A DNA stretch of 44,000 nucleotides, from assembly GCF_964340395.1 (NCBI RefSeq), contig NC_135559.1, positions 17,167,050-17,211,049 on the forward strand. The letters run 5' to 3'. The stretch comes from Glandiceps talaboti (lineage: Eukaryota > Hemichordata > Enteropneusta > Spengelidae). The first letter of the stretch is position 1; each line of letters opens with the position of its first letter. Shown here in pieces: positions 31,091 to 40,992 of the stretch. The notes below the pieces were generated by a model. That model was not told the DNA's origin. It was given only the letters and a program-made list of their open reading frames with translations, and searched no databases. A program made the translations under genes and the position numbers.

Positions 31091-32060
31091 TTACACCAAC
31101 TGCAGATGAGAATGGCTTGGGAACCATGCTTTGGTGGGCCAAAGAGGTTCCACTAGAACAATCATTGGCCCCTCTTCCTGGATTTTCCTGAGAACTCTGG
31201 GCAGCAGAATGACTGGTGGAAAGGCATATGCTATTATCCCCTCCCACGACATGGAGAGAGTATCCACTGCCATTGCTCTTGGAACTTGTACTGGGGATAC
31301 ATACATTGGCAGTTTCCTGTTCTTGTGTGTGGCAAAGAGATCCATTGATGGGCGACCCCGACAATGGAAAATCTGATCTACTACACTCTGTGGTTGTTCC
31401 CATTCAGTTTGTCGTATCCGACGCCAACGGGACAGTGCATCGGCTATCCCATTCTGCCTGCCTGGTAGGTGTCTTGCTATTAGCGTAATCTTTTTGTCCT
31501 GACCACATAGCATTAGATCTCACAACAGATAACATAGTGTTGGGGAGACTGTCCCCCCCCCCCCATTTTGTTTATGTAAGCAACTACTGTTGTGTTGTCT
31601 GAGTGTACTAATATGCAATGCCCCCTTACCAGAAACTTTAATTTCTGGAGGGCCATGAACACTGCTTTCAGCTCTAGCCAGTTTATGTGGTGACAGCGTT
31701 CGGTTAAATTCCATCGACCTGCTGTCATATGACCTCCCACATGCACCCCCATCCCTCATTTGATGCATCTGTTAATAAGGAGATGTCAGGGTTGGGGGGT
31801 ACGAGTGATCTCCCTCTCAATAAATTCGCCATGTTCAGCCACCACTTGAGATGAAGCCAAAGAGAGGGACAAATAGGGATGGAAGTCTGCAACGGCTGAC
31901 TGGATGGGCACCAAAGCGCTCTTAGGTACAACTGGATCGGGCACGCTCTTAGTCGTGCCCAATGGTGATGTCTATAAATGAATTCATCAGCCCCAGGAGA
32001 GATAGCAGACTCCTTGCTACTATTGAGCATTGTAGAAGGATGGACCAAAGAAGGTTAACA
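31091..32060 (-). pseudogene. DIRS reverse transcriptase end and RNase H
   Basis: From the LINE junction leftward: a thumb/connection region (LLGLMNSFID, RPIQLYLRALW, about 31870-31985), SLLTDASNEGWG (about 31750-31790), WLELKAVFMAL and HSDNTTVVAYINK (about 31570-31620; RNase H with conserved Glu and Asp), ARHLPGRQNGIADALSR (about 31420-31480) and MDLFATHKNRKLPMYVSPV (about 31290-31345). Frames change near 31985, 31725 and 31515; a poly-C tract at 31550-31564 marks one of them. Confidence 0.8.
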
Positions 32061-34885
32061 GTTTGCCGATTCGGTCCTCGGTTGGGCCAAGATTGCGCAA
32101 GCGGAACTTTCGACCACCCCTACCCAGTATGTTTCTCGCTAATGTACGTTCGCTTCGTTACAAAATCGATGAACTGTCTTGCCTCATACACACTAGGAAG
32201 GATTATCATGATTGTTCTATATTTTGTTTCACCGAAACTTGGTTAGACCCACTAATCCCAGATTCATCATTGACACCACCTGGTTTCACACTCTTTCGGT
32301 CAGACCGCGATTTCAAGGGAGTGAATAAGTCTATTGGAGGAGGACTATGTTTCCTATTGAATGACTCTTGGTGCACAGATGCCAAAGTTATTTCACACTC
32401 ATGTACACCTGAGCTGGAAACACTTGTGATCAAATGTCGGCCATTTTATCTGCCGAGGGAATTCAGCTCACTTTTACTGACTGCAGTATACATACCACCA
32501 GATGTTAATGCAAATACAGCTATTGAACAACTTTCAGCCATCATTATGAAACATGAAAATGAGTACTCTGGGGCCTTTTCTATCGTCGCAGGTGACTTTA
32601 ATCATTCTAACCTTAAAAAGGGCTTACCCAAGTATTACCAACATGTGGATTGTGCGACCCGCCAGGATAAAATCCTAGACCACTGTTACACGACCATCAA
32701 GGGAGCTTATCGGTCACTAATGCGAGCCCCTCTCGGTAACTCAGATCACAATATGATACATCTGGTTCCAGCATATAGACAGCAACTTAAACGCGAGAAG
32801 CCTACAAAGCGCCTTGTCCCGCAGTGGACTGAACAGGCTATTCAGCGGCTCCAGGGCTGCTTTGCATGTACGAACTGGGATTTGTTTATTGACAGTGCAG
32901 CTGACCTGGACGAGTGCACAGAAGTCACAATGAACTATATCAAGTTTTGTGAGGAGCTTTGTATTCCAAGAAAGCTCGTGACGTCATATGCTAATGACAA
33001 ACCTTGGTTTGATCGATCAGTTGGTTTAGAACTTCGCGCAAGAGATAATGCATTTAAAAGTGGAGACACTCTAGCCATGAAAGCAGCAAGGTACGCCGTC
33101 AGGAGAGCCATCAGAGAGGCGAAGCACCGATATCAAACCAAACTTGAGGAGGATATTTCGGTTACAAATTCAAACGAGCTGTGGAAAGGCTTCAATAAAA
33201 TTACAGGGTTTAAGCCCAGGTCAAAGTCTGCACCCAGTGATGACCCTTCCTTGCCCAACAAACTCAATGAATTTTATGCGCGATTTGATCAACCCCTGGG
33301 CACACTACATGTGATCAGTAGCGACAGTCTACCTCAACCGTTTGAGGTATCGCATGAAGACACTCACCGCGTTCTATCCAAACTGAAAGTGAAGAAGGCG
33401 CCAGGCCCTGATGGAATTAGTCCCCGTCTTTTGCGATCATGCAGGGATGAACTGTGTGAAATTATTTGCGCCATATTCAATTGGTCCTTAAAGATCTGTT
33501 ATGTCCCAAATATATTAAAGAAAGCGATCATCATTCCTGTGCCAAAGCGTTCACCGGTTACATGTTTGAACGACTACCGTCCAGTTGCGTTAACATCGAT
33601 AGTTATGAAATGTTTAGAGACTCTAGTAAGTCAGTACATTAGATCTAAACTCCCACCGTCTCTTGATCCATACCAATTTGCTTATAGAAAGAACAGATCA
33701 GTTGAGGATGCAATTTCATTAGCATTATTCAATGTAACGAGCTTCCTTGACCAGAAAATACCTAACTATTCCAGACTTTTATTCATCGATTACAGCTCAG
33801 CTTTCAATACAATTTCACCCTTTAGATTATATGACAAACTAATATCGCTAGGACTTACTGCTAGTATATGTAAATGGGTGTTACATTTTTTATTAGATCG
33901 ATCACAAGTTGTTAAAATTGGAAATAATTATTCGAAATCTCTAGTTCTTAATACTGGTACACCTCAAGGTTGTAATTTGTCGCCAATGTTATACTCATTA
34001 TTTACCCATGATTGCGTTACTGTGTCTGATAATAATTTTATCATCAAATTTGCTGATGACACCACCGTCGGCGGATTAATAAAAAACGATGAAACATCAT
34101 ATCGTAATGAAGTGAACACTATCATAACATGGTGCTCTGAAAACAATCTTGAACTGAATGTCAAAAAGACCAAAGAGATTATTGTGGACTTTCGAAGGAA
34201 TCCATCTGATATCGTTCCTCTAGTCATCAACAACTCAGAGGTTGAAATAGTGCAGTATTTTAAGTTTCTCGGTGTTTACCTCTCAGCCGATCTGAAATGG
34301 GAAATCAATACTGATCATATTGTGAAGAAAGCACAGAAAAGACTGTTCTTCTTAAGACGATTGAGAAGTTTCCGTGTCAGCCAGGGACTGTTGATTAAGT
34401 TCTACCGAGCGGTGATTGAGAGTGTCCTGACACTGTCAATCATCGTTTGGTGGGGCAATGCCACAGTTGATGACCGGAAACGTCTCAATCGAATCGTTAA
34501 CACTGCCAGTAGCATCATTGGATGTCAACTTCCTTTTCTTAATGAGTTGTACAACGCTCAAGTAAAGAAAAGAGCTCAGTCAATTGTAAAAGACGATTTC
34601 CATCCAGCACGTAATTTATTCCAACTTATGCGCTCAGGCGAGCGGTACCGTTCGATCAAATCAGGTTCTAATCGCACATTGTTTAGCTTTTACCCAACTG
34701 CAGTCCGCACTCTTAATGAATCAAGTTAAGTTCTCTATTGACGCATCAATTTCGTGTTAGGAGTCCTCTACAGAATATTGTTTTTGTAAATTTTTCATTA
34801 CACGCAAAATCAATGCACATTTCATTATATATGTATCAGTATATATATGACAATAAAACACATATCAATTACATATCAATTATCA
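32061..34885 (+). mobile_element. 5'-truncated LINE (CR1/L2-like) inserted in the DIRS reverse transcriptase
   Basis: The element interrupts the DIRS reading between 32060 and 34886. Removing it rejoins TTAACA with ACTCC in a way that fits the DIRS coding sequence. AACA at 32057-32060 and 34886-34889 is a possible 4-bp target duplication. The 3' end has short repeats of ATATCAATTAC in place of poly(A), as in L2/CR1 elements. Confidence 0.85.
32129..34729 (+). CDS. LINE ORF2: APE endonuclease and reverse transcriptase, frame intact
   Basis: The frame is open from the insertion junction (32063); the first ATG is 32129, giving 866 codons. Endonuclease: ANVRSL near the start, TETW (residues 35-38), GDFN (155-158), LDHCYT and SDH (205-207). 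Reverse transcriptase: KAPGPDGISPRLL, NDYRPVALTS, FIDYSSAF (33782-33805), GTPQGCNLSPMLYSLF and FADD (34049-34060). The C-terminal part has FLGVYLSADLKW and the thumb, ending NESS. All catalytic Asp/Glu/His positions I can check are present. The lack of an upstream ORF1 and the junction-limited start show 5' truncation, so mobility is unlikely although the enzyme could be made. Confidence 0.92.
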   Translation: MFLANVRSLRYKIDELSCLIHTRKDYHDCSIFCFTETWLDPLIPDSSLTPPGFTLFRSDRDFKGVNKSIGGGLCFLLNDSWCTDAKVISHSCTPELETLVIKCRPFYLPREFSSLLLTAVYIPPDVNANTAIEQLSAIIMKHENEYSGAFSIVAGDFNHSNLKKGLPKYYQHVDCATRQDKILDHCYTTIKGAYRSLMRAPLGNSDHNMIHLVPAYRQQLKREKPTKRLVPQWTEQAIQRLQGCFACTNWDLFIDSAADLDECTEVTMNYIKFCEELCIPRKLVTSYANDKPWFDRSVGLELRARDNAFKSGDTLAMKAARYAVRRAIREAKHRYQTKLEEDISVTNSNELWKGFNKITGFKPRSKSAPSDDPSLPNKLNEFYARFDQPLGTLHVISSDSLPQPFEVSHEDTHRVLSKLKVKKAPGPDGISPRLLRSCRDELCEIICAIFNWSLKICYVPNILKKAIIIPVPKRSPVTCLNDYRPVALTSIVMKCLETLVSQYIRSKLPPSLDPYQFAYRKNRSVEDAISLALFNVTSFLDQKIPNYSRLLFIDYSSAFNTISPFRLYDKLISLGLTASICKWVLHFLLDRSQVVKIGNNYSKSLVLNTGTPQGCNLSPMLYSLFTHDCVTVSDNNFIIKFADDTTVGGLIKNDETSYRNEVNTIITWCSENNLELNVKKTKEIIVDFRRNPSDIVPLVINNSEVEIVQYFKFLGVYLSADLKWEINTDHIVKKAQKRLFFLRRLRSFRVSQGLLIKFYRAVIESVLTLSIIVWWGNATVDDRKRLNRIVNTASSIIGCQLPFLNELYNAQVKKRAQSIVKDDFHPARNLFQLMRSGERYRSIKSGSNRTLFSFYPTAVRTLNESS

Positions 34886-34889
34886 AACA

Positions 34890-35414
34890 ACTCCAAATTC
34901 CGTCAGCAATCTCATTCCCACAAAGGTCATGTCCTGGGTAGGAGTCAAACATGATTTCTCCCGACTGGGAATAAATCCTAGTCCTTGGAGAAGATCTGTC
35001 GTCACAGCCACTTGAGTGGCTAGTATGACCCGTTCCTTCCCCCTCAGTAACCAATCGTCTAAATAGGGGTGTAACAGAATTGAATGTTGGTGTAACCAGC
35101 TGAATGGCAGCCAACACCGCTCTGGGTGTTTCCATTTGAAACTTGGGGACTACCAGATACCGATTGAGAACGGGGAGGTTGAGAATTGGTCTCCAGCCTC
35201 CCAACTGTTTGGAGACGAAAAACAGGTGGTTGAAAAACCCTGGTCCCTCGTTTTTTAGGTTGACTGTACGAATAGCAGCCTTTTCTAAAAGACCTTGAAT
35301 GGCCTCTCTTAAGGCAATAACCCGATCTGGTTGCCTTGGTAATGGGGTACCTATAACCTTCGTTGACTGTGATACGAAGTCTAGGATGTATCCGTCACTT
35401 ACTGTATTTAGCAC
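34890..35414 (-). pseudogene. DIRS reverse transcriptase N-terminal part
   Basis: Starts VSDGYILDFVSQSTKV and continues PLPRQPDRVIALREAIQGLL, FFNHLFFVSKQLGGWRPIL and NLPVLNRYLVVPKFQMETPR: fingers and palm entry of a DIRS RT. The catalytic YxDD region is frameshifted (about 34960-35080). The last codons before the LINE fit FVGMRL in another frame. It overlaps the gag end at 35408-35414. Confidence 0.85.
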
Positions 35415-37245
35415 CCAACTGTCGGATGATATTGTGGACCAGTTATGTGCATAGAAAAGGAATCGTCCCCCACTGGACTTTGCTGTGCTGGCGGGGGGAC
35501 AGTGAGAGTGGTTATTGGGTCAGGAGCACTGAGCACTCCCTGACCCCTACCTGTGGAATCTGAGAATGGTCTGGGCATGTTGTCGGTCTTAGGCTTAGAC
35601 ACATTACATCGCCCCTGACCCCTATTAAAAGTCTTGGACTTGTAAGGAGCACTGGGTTGCTTGCCTTGTCCAACGGGCACTGGTCGATTGCCAGCTTGTT
35701 TTGCCCTAGGCTGTTGTACACGTGGTGTAGAAGGATTATCCCATAATAGGCGTTCTCGTTGTTTAACCTCACTGGCACATGCTGCTAGCGCAGTGAGACA
35801 ACCATCGAACAGACTGGTTGTGGCAATAGGAGCTAAACGAGCTTCCTGTTTCAACTCAATGAAACAGATTTGCGTTTCAAAAAGCACCCCTCTCCATTAA
35901 TTGGAGAGTTGTATACTCTCTGCAAGCAGACTCTGCTATATGAGACAAACCCTTATCCACAATCGCAATAATTCGAGACTCTTGAGGTTTACAGCCTGAA
36001 GTTCTTTGAATAGTACAGCTAAGAACCAGTTCAGTGTTGACGTTACATAAAGTTGTTGATGCGCAGAATCACCCAACATTTTAATGTGAGCTTTGTCTAT
36101 ATAGACAGCTATAAACGATGATGGATCCTGATCCACTGCATCTACATCACCATCCAGTGGGGGTGTGAACATGCTGGTTGTGATGAATGAGTGCCGTATG
36201 CCTTAACTCCATAACAAAACCATGGATAGGCCCGAGCTCGTAAGGCTGTATGGTCCTTTCCACTGCCGACCACTTCCTGGTAAATCTTATCATGAAGAGG
36301 CTGACCCAGGGATGAATGTCAATGACAAGGGGGTTGACTGGTCTTTTGGATTGCTAGCCTGTAAGGCAGCACCAGTTTCAGACAAAGGAGGGAGAACCAA
36401 ATTAGGAGGGGTGCACTCAGCTGGGAAGTGTGAGTAGACCCACTGAATACAATCCTTGTATGCCAACACCGGTTCTTCTTCCGTACATGGGGAAGAGGTT
36501 CGAGAGATTGTTGGACTGTGACCTCTTGACCTCTCTTCCTCCCCTGAGGATTTTCCCGAAATCCTTGCTATGAGATGCTGCAACTGAAATAGCATCAGGA
36601 TCAGCCATCCTCTCCCTGTGAGAAACACGTTGATAACTTGGCATGGCACCCCTGTGCTCTGATCAGATGTGGGTGCCCCCGCACGTGTTAACTCTGGGTG
36701 GAGAGCCGCTACAGCCTCTTAAACTGCTTGTCTAATGACTTCTGTATCAATAGAAGCAGGCTGATGATAAGCTGAACGACTTGCTGGTTCTGGCCGTTGG
36801 TGGCGCTCTACCACATGCCGGCTCTAGTCATAGTAAGCATGCATGTCGACGATCCAAATCTATGAGTCGTTTCATGGTCATAGTGACATTGGTAATGCCT
36901 TCTGTTACCCGACCGTGATGTCGATGATTGTCGACGTCGATACCATTCACAATGTCTATACTACGACGACCTAGAACTGGGTGACTCGGACCTTGAAGAA
37001 CGATAATACTTGTGTGACCTCTGACCTCGACATTATTTCTTATATCGAGAGAGACCTACCTCGCCTGCTTTTATAGCGACGAGGACTGTTATCCGATTGA
37101 GAAGAGGACGAGACCGTACTATCATGACTCTCACATCTCCTCTGCCTAAACGGGGCCGGAGAACATGAGTGTAAAACTGAACGATGCCGTGGTGAAAGAC
37201 GCACAGACACTCATTCATCGCCAGGCATTGAAGGTAATACGGCAT
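35408..37245 (-). pseudogene. DIRS gag-like region (multiple frames)
   Basis: Frames 35408-35887, 35936-36172, 36290-36649 and 37033-37245 are short, charged and Ser/Pro/Arg-rich and lie where DIRS gag is expected. 35408-35887 is Gly/Gln/Pro-rich with PVPVGQGKQPSAPYKSKTFN. The stretch 36855-37002 codes for an Arg/Ser-rich segment on the minus strand. Homology is weak and the assignment rests on position. Confidence 0.55.
36855..37002. repeat. 148-bp segment duplicated at 40993-41140
   Basis: 147 of 148 positions match without gaps (C versus G at the CATTCA[C/G]AATG site). Confidence 0.95.
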
Positions 37246-37619
37246 TATTATTAGTATTACTAGGCATTTTACCTAACAATGGGTCTCGAAAAGTCTCCGT
37301 TCTGATAACATTTGAGCTACTACCTAGACTGGTAAACAAACAGGGGGCCGGTTAAATACTGTTACCTTGACTACCGACACAGGCAGATCGCATTGGACCA
37401 GTGTCAGACTTGCGATTGCCTAACGGAGAGTTGTTACGATCAGACTGGTTGTGAAGGTGCTGAGTTAACGAACCGCCATTCACCCCAGTTGACATAGAGG
37501 TACTAGTTTTGCCCAATCAGTGCATTCTTACCTACTGTTGAATCTGAAAGGGAAGACATAGCATGGCCTGCACCGCCTGGCAAAGTACTAGACAAAATGG
37601 ACATACCTTTGCGACGCAT

Positions 37620-37798
37620 CTACTTACCTTTGCCATGATCAATGCTCGGACCGAGCTCGGCCCACAATAGCGGGTCCCAAGACATACACACTGTGCACGG
37701 AGCATCACTAGGACACTGCTGAGAATTCCGGCAGACAGAATGGTCATCGCGATTTGCCATAGAATGACCACAATCCCCTTTCTTCTTACCTTTAGGCA
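37620..37798 (-). CDS. DIRS gag N-terminal Cys/His-rich segment
   Basis: ATG at 37796-37798, 59 codons. Lys-rich start, then CGHSMANRDDHSVCRNSQQC, DAPCTVC and MSWDPLLW: a CxnHxxCxnC...CxxC cluster followed by W, a pattern seen at the start of many DIRS gag proteins. It lies about 260 bases inside the terminal repeat at 38059-38193. It stops early, so the gag is broken here. Confidence 0.5.
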
Positions 37799-38058
37799 TG
37801 ATGATAGGGAGAATAAAAAACAATGTATCGATAAACGGTATATAAGCAAGGTGGGTAATAAAACCGCCCACATTACCATGATCTAGAAAACAAAAATCTT
37901 CACAGAAAAAGTGAAGAAAAATCAGCGAAAAGATTTACAAAAAGGTTGCTAGTCAATATATTGTCAACAAAACCGCAAACCACAAAAAATCAGTGATCAG
38001 CAGGGGAAAAACACCGTATTTCTGGTACACTAGATAACACTACGTGACTCATACTGTG

Positions 38059-38193
38059 TTCCACAAAAAAAGCAACTGGTCTTCCAACGTTGAGGGCAGT
38101 AATTGCAGGAGGAGGTGGGTTAATAAAGTTTTATTGGAAAAGCATCGGGAATTGCAAGCAAATCCTATTGTAAGAATATTCAGGTGAGTATCT
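38059..38193. repeat. DIRS inverted terminal repeat, arm at the 5' side
   Basis: Partner of 29897-30031. The element's outer end continues to 38211. Confidence 0.92.
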
Positions 38194-38474
38194 CTCTGGA
38201 AACAGAATCCCAGTTGTTTATGTTAATGTATGTATACAGATTATTACAGATTACATTTCAGTCAAGTGTGGTAGTAAATTGGACAAATATTTGAGTGTAT
38301 CTACATAGATAGTAAAGATATTCATTTCACATATGTCACACTAATTTACAGTGGAGTTGATCAAAAACATCATGAATTATATAAATAATGTCTTTCTTTT
38401 TATCATTCTTTCCTGTAAATTTTAAAATCCTGTCTATCCATCCTTGTCTGGAAATGAATACAACAACTCTACAG

Positions 38475-38477
38475 CCT
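38475..38477 (+). other. microexon candidate 19, triplet CCT
   Basis: Between AACTCTACAG and GTAAGTT at 38478; the same acceptor-triplet pair as candidates 10 and 14. Confidence 0.48.
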
Positions 38478-38614
38478 GTAAGTTATAAAAAAGGAGAATT
38501 ATTTACTACTTTATTACTAGCAATATGCATTATTTATATTAGAGTTTATTTGGATATAAGTCATTGTATATAAAATATTATTGGTAAATATGATGTATGT
38601 CACATTTATTCAAA

Positions 38615-38616
<2 letters not shown>

Positions 38617-38682
<66 letters not shown>
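38617..38682. repeat. (TA)n microsatellite
   Basis: About 33 TA units inside an array unit, grown from the ATATATAT stretch present in all units. Confidence 0.95.
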
Positions 38683-38684
<2 letters not shown>

Positions 38685-38953
38685 TGATGTAAACAATGAG
38701 ATTTAGCTATAGATTAACAGATGTTTATGTAACTGTATGTATACAGAATATTAGATTAGATTTCAGTCATATTTGAGGATATCTGGATAGACAGTAAAGA
38801 TATTCATTCTCATGTCACACTAATTTACAGTGTAGTTGATCATCAATGTCATGAATTATATAAATAATATCTTTCTTTTTATCCTTCATTCCTGTGAATT
38901 TTGATATCCTGTTTACCCTTCCTTGTCTGGGAATGGACACAACTACTCTACAG

Positions 38954-38956
38954 GTG
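38954..38956 (+). other. microexon candidate 20, triplet GTG
   Basis: Between CTCTACAG and GTAAGTT at 38957; like candidate 7. Confidence 0.47.
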
Positions 38957-39383
38957 GTAAGTTATAATAAAGGAAGGATTATTTACTACCTTATTACTAG
39001 TTATATGCATTATTTATATTAGAGTTTAAATGGATATAAGTCCTGGTATATAAAATATACTTGGTAAATATCATGTATTTCACACCTTTTTCAAAAGAAA
39101 TATACATACTGATATAAACAATTTTATTTAGCTATAGATTACTAGTTGGTCATGTAAATGTATGTATATAGAATATTACAGATTAGGTTTCAGTCATGTG
39201 TGGTAGTAGGTTGGACAAATATTTTTGTGTATCTAGATAGACAGTAAAGATATTAATTTCACATATGCCACACTAATTTACAGTGTCGTTGATCAAAAAT
39301 ATCATGAATTGTATAAATAATGCCTTCCTTTGTATCCTTCTTTCCTGTGAATTTCAATATCCTGTCTAACCATCCTTGTCTGG

Positions 39384-39386
<3 letters not shown>

Positions 39387-39456
<70 letters not shown>
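39387..39456. repeat. (TA)n microsatellite that removes one core
   Basis: About 35 TA units bridge from the end of one unit's acceptor zone to the middle of the next unit, deleting the triplet, the donor and much of the following intron-like part. Confidence 0.95.
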
Positions 39457-39457
<1 letters not shown>

Positions 39458-39670
39458 TGATGTAAACAATGGGATTTAGCTATAGATTAACAGATGTTTA
39501 TGTAACTGTATGTATACAGAATATTACAGATGTCACACTAATTTACAGTGTAGTTGATAAAAATGTCATGAATTATATAAATAATATCTTTCTTTTTATC
39601 CATCTGTCCTGTCAATTTCAATAACCTGTCTATCCATCCTTGTCTGGAAATGAACAAAACTGCTGTACAG

Positions 39671-39673
39671 ATT
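39671..39673 (+). other. microexon candidate 21, triplet ATT
   Basis: Between CTGTACAG and GTAAGTT at 39674. Confidence 0.48.
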
Positions 39674-40100
39674 GTAAGTTATAATAAAGGAAGGATTATT
39701 TACTACCTTATCACTAGTTATATGCATTATTTATATTAGAGTTGAATTAGATATAAGGCCTTGTATATAAAATATTCTTGTTAAATATCATGTATTTCAC
39801 ACTTATTCAAAAGAAAAAAAAATATATATACTGATCTAAATGATTTGATTTAGCTATAGATTACTAGTTGTTTATGTAAATATATGTATACAGAATATTA
39901 CAGATTAGATTTCACTCATATTTGAGTGTATCTAGATGGACAGTAAAGATATTCATTTCACATATGTCACACTAATTTACAGAGTAGTTGATCATCAATG
40001 TCATGAATTATATAAATGATATCTTTCTTGTTATCTTTCTTTCCTGTGATTGTTAATATCCTGTCTATCCATCCGTGTCTGGAAATGAACTACTCTACAG

Positions 40101-40103
40101 GAG
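40101..40103 (+). other. microexon candidate 22, triplet GAG
   Basis: Between CTCTACAG (ends 40100) and GTAAGTT at 40104. Last intact core of the array in this window. Confidence 0.48.
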
Positions 40104-40425
40104 GTAAGTTATAATAAAGGAAGGATAATTTACTACTTTATTACTAGTTATAGTCATTATTTATATTAGAGTTTAATTGAATATAAGTGTAGTTGATCAT
40201 CAATTTCCTGAATTATATACAAAATATCTTTCTTTCGTTTTCTCCTGTGAATTTAAATATCATGTCTATCCATCCTTGTCTGTAAATGTACTTATTATGG
40301 ACATATTAATAATCTTGTCTTTTGAGATAGGTATCGGTGCGGTTTAATTTAATGTTCTTCTTTTTACCATTTCCTTTATCTCTTCCACTGTCGTCCGCTT
40401 TGTTGTTCATCTCTATGGTGATTAG

Positions 40426-40449
40426 GTTGATACTGAAGAGATAAAGAGG
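40426..40449 (+). other. 24-nt exon candidate downstream of the array
   Basis: A pyrimidine-rich, AG-free tract of about 95 bases (40331-40423) ends in GATTAG; 24 bases follow and then GTAAGTACT. In phase 0 the exon reads VDTEEIKR. The tract is unrelated in sequence to the array, so this is an independent splice-site pair in the same orientation. Its length is a multiple of three. Confidence 0.5.
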
Positions 40450-40863
40450 GTAAGTACTGAAAAGAATCATAAAATTGTAAAAGTCATTTTAAACCATGAA
40501 TCGGCATTATGACTATGAATAATTACATGTTTTAAAGTGTACATTAAATGCTAGTAATTTCAATGGCTTTTAAAGTTTTTTTTAGCTTAAAAACAAAAAA
40601 AATGGATTAATATTCCTAGTTTGTGCGCATCAGCTAGAAAGTCTCAAAAGTAGTTATCTCTCTGATCGTTACAAAGTTTTCAAAATGTTGTGTAAGCAAA
40701 AGCCACGTTTAATGTTTATTTATGAATCACTAATTATCAGTACCTGCAATACCATTTTACCTCATGCTAGTGTCTCAAAATAGAAGAGCTACTGAGTTGG
40801 AAGACGTCATTACAATGTTAGTTATGCTTGTATAGTACATTGACTATTTGTATAGCTGTTTTC
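40450..40863. other. non-coding, no gene seen
   Basis: AT-rich. If the 24-nt exon is real, this is the next intron. Confidence 0.5.
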
Positions 40864-40992
40864 GTTAGGTAAGGGAGCCGTCATTATGTACAGTGGGGTC
40901 GAGGGTCGGGGGAATTGAGGGGGGGGGGTGCACTCAAAAATTCCAATGTCTTAGGGGATTACTGGAAAATAAGAGAAATGGGGAGTGGGGTA

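Larger units (their letters stand above)
29861..38211 (-). mobile_element. DIRS-like tyrosine-recombinase retrotransposon, split by a LINE and a SINE
   Basis: It splits an array unit between GCTATAG (ends 29860) and AGTTGTTTATG (starts 38212). It has inverted, not direct, terminal repeats (29897-30031 and 38059-38193), an inner complementary copy at about 30098-30173 and, on the minus strand, gag, RT, RNase H and tyrosine recombinase in the DIRS order. Without the LINE (2.8 kb) and SINE (0.35 kb) it is about 5.2 kb, normal for DIRS. All genes carry frameshifts, so it is inactive. Confidence 0.88.
38212..40310 (+). repeat. tandem array block E (4 intact cores, 1 destroyed, 1 terminal partial)
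   Basis: Intact cores at 38475, 38954, 39671 and 40101. A unit near 39385 loses its core to a (TA)n run directly after CTTGTCTGGAAA. The last partial unit (40188-40290) has the acceptor zone but no triplet or donor; it is followed by unrelated sequence and then the 24-nt exon candidate. Confidence 0.9.

Noticed and set aside
32206-34233. Minus-strand frames opposite the intact LINE
   Set aside because: Shadows of the 866-codon plus-strand gene.
8100-40310. Plain satellite DNA without function
   Set aside because: Not excluded, but 22 of 22 exact GTAAGTT, the fixed 3-base spacing and the long AG-free zones are not expected of a neutral satellite whose other positions vary.
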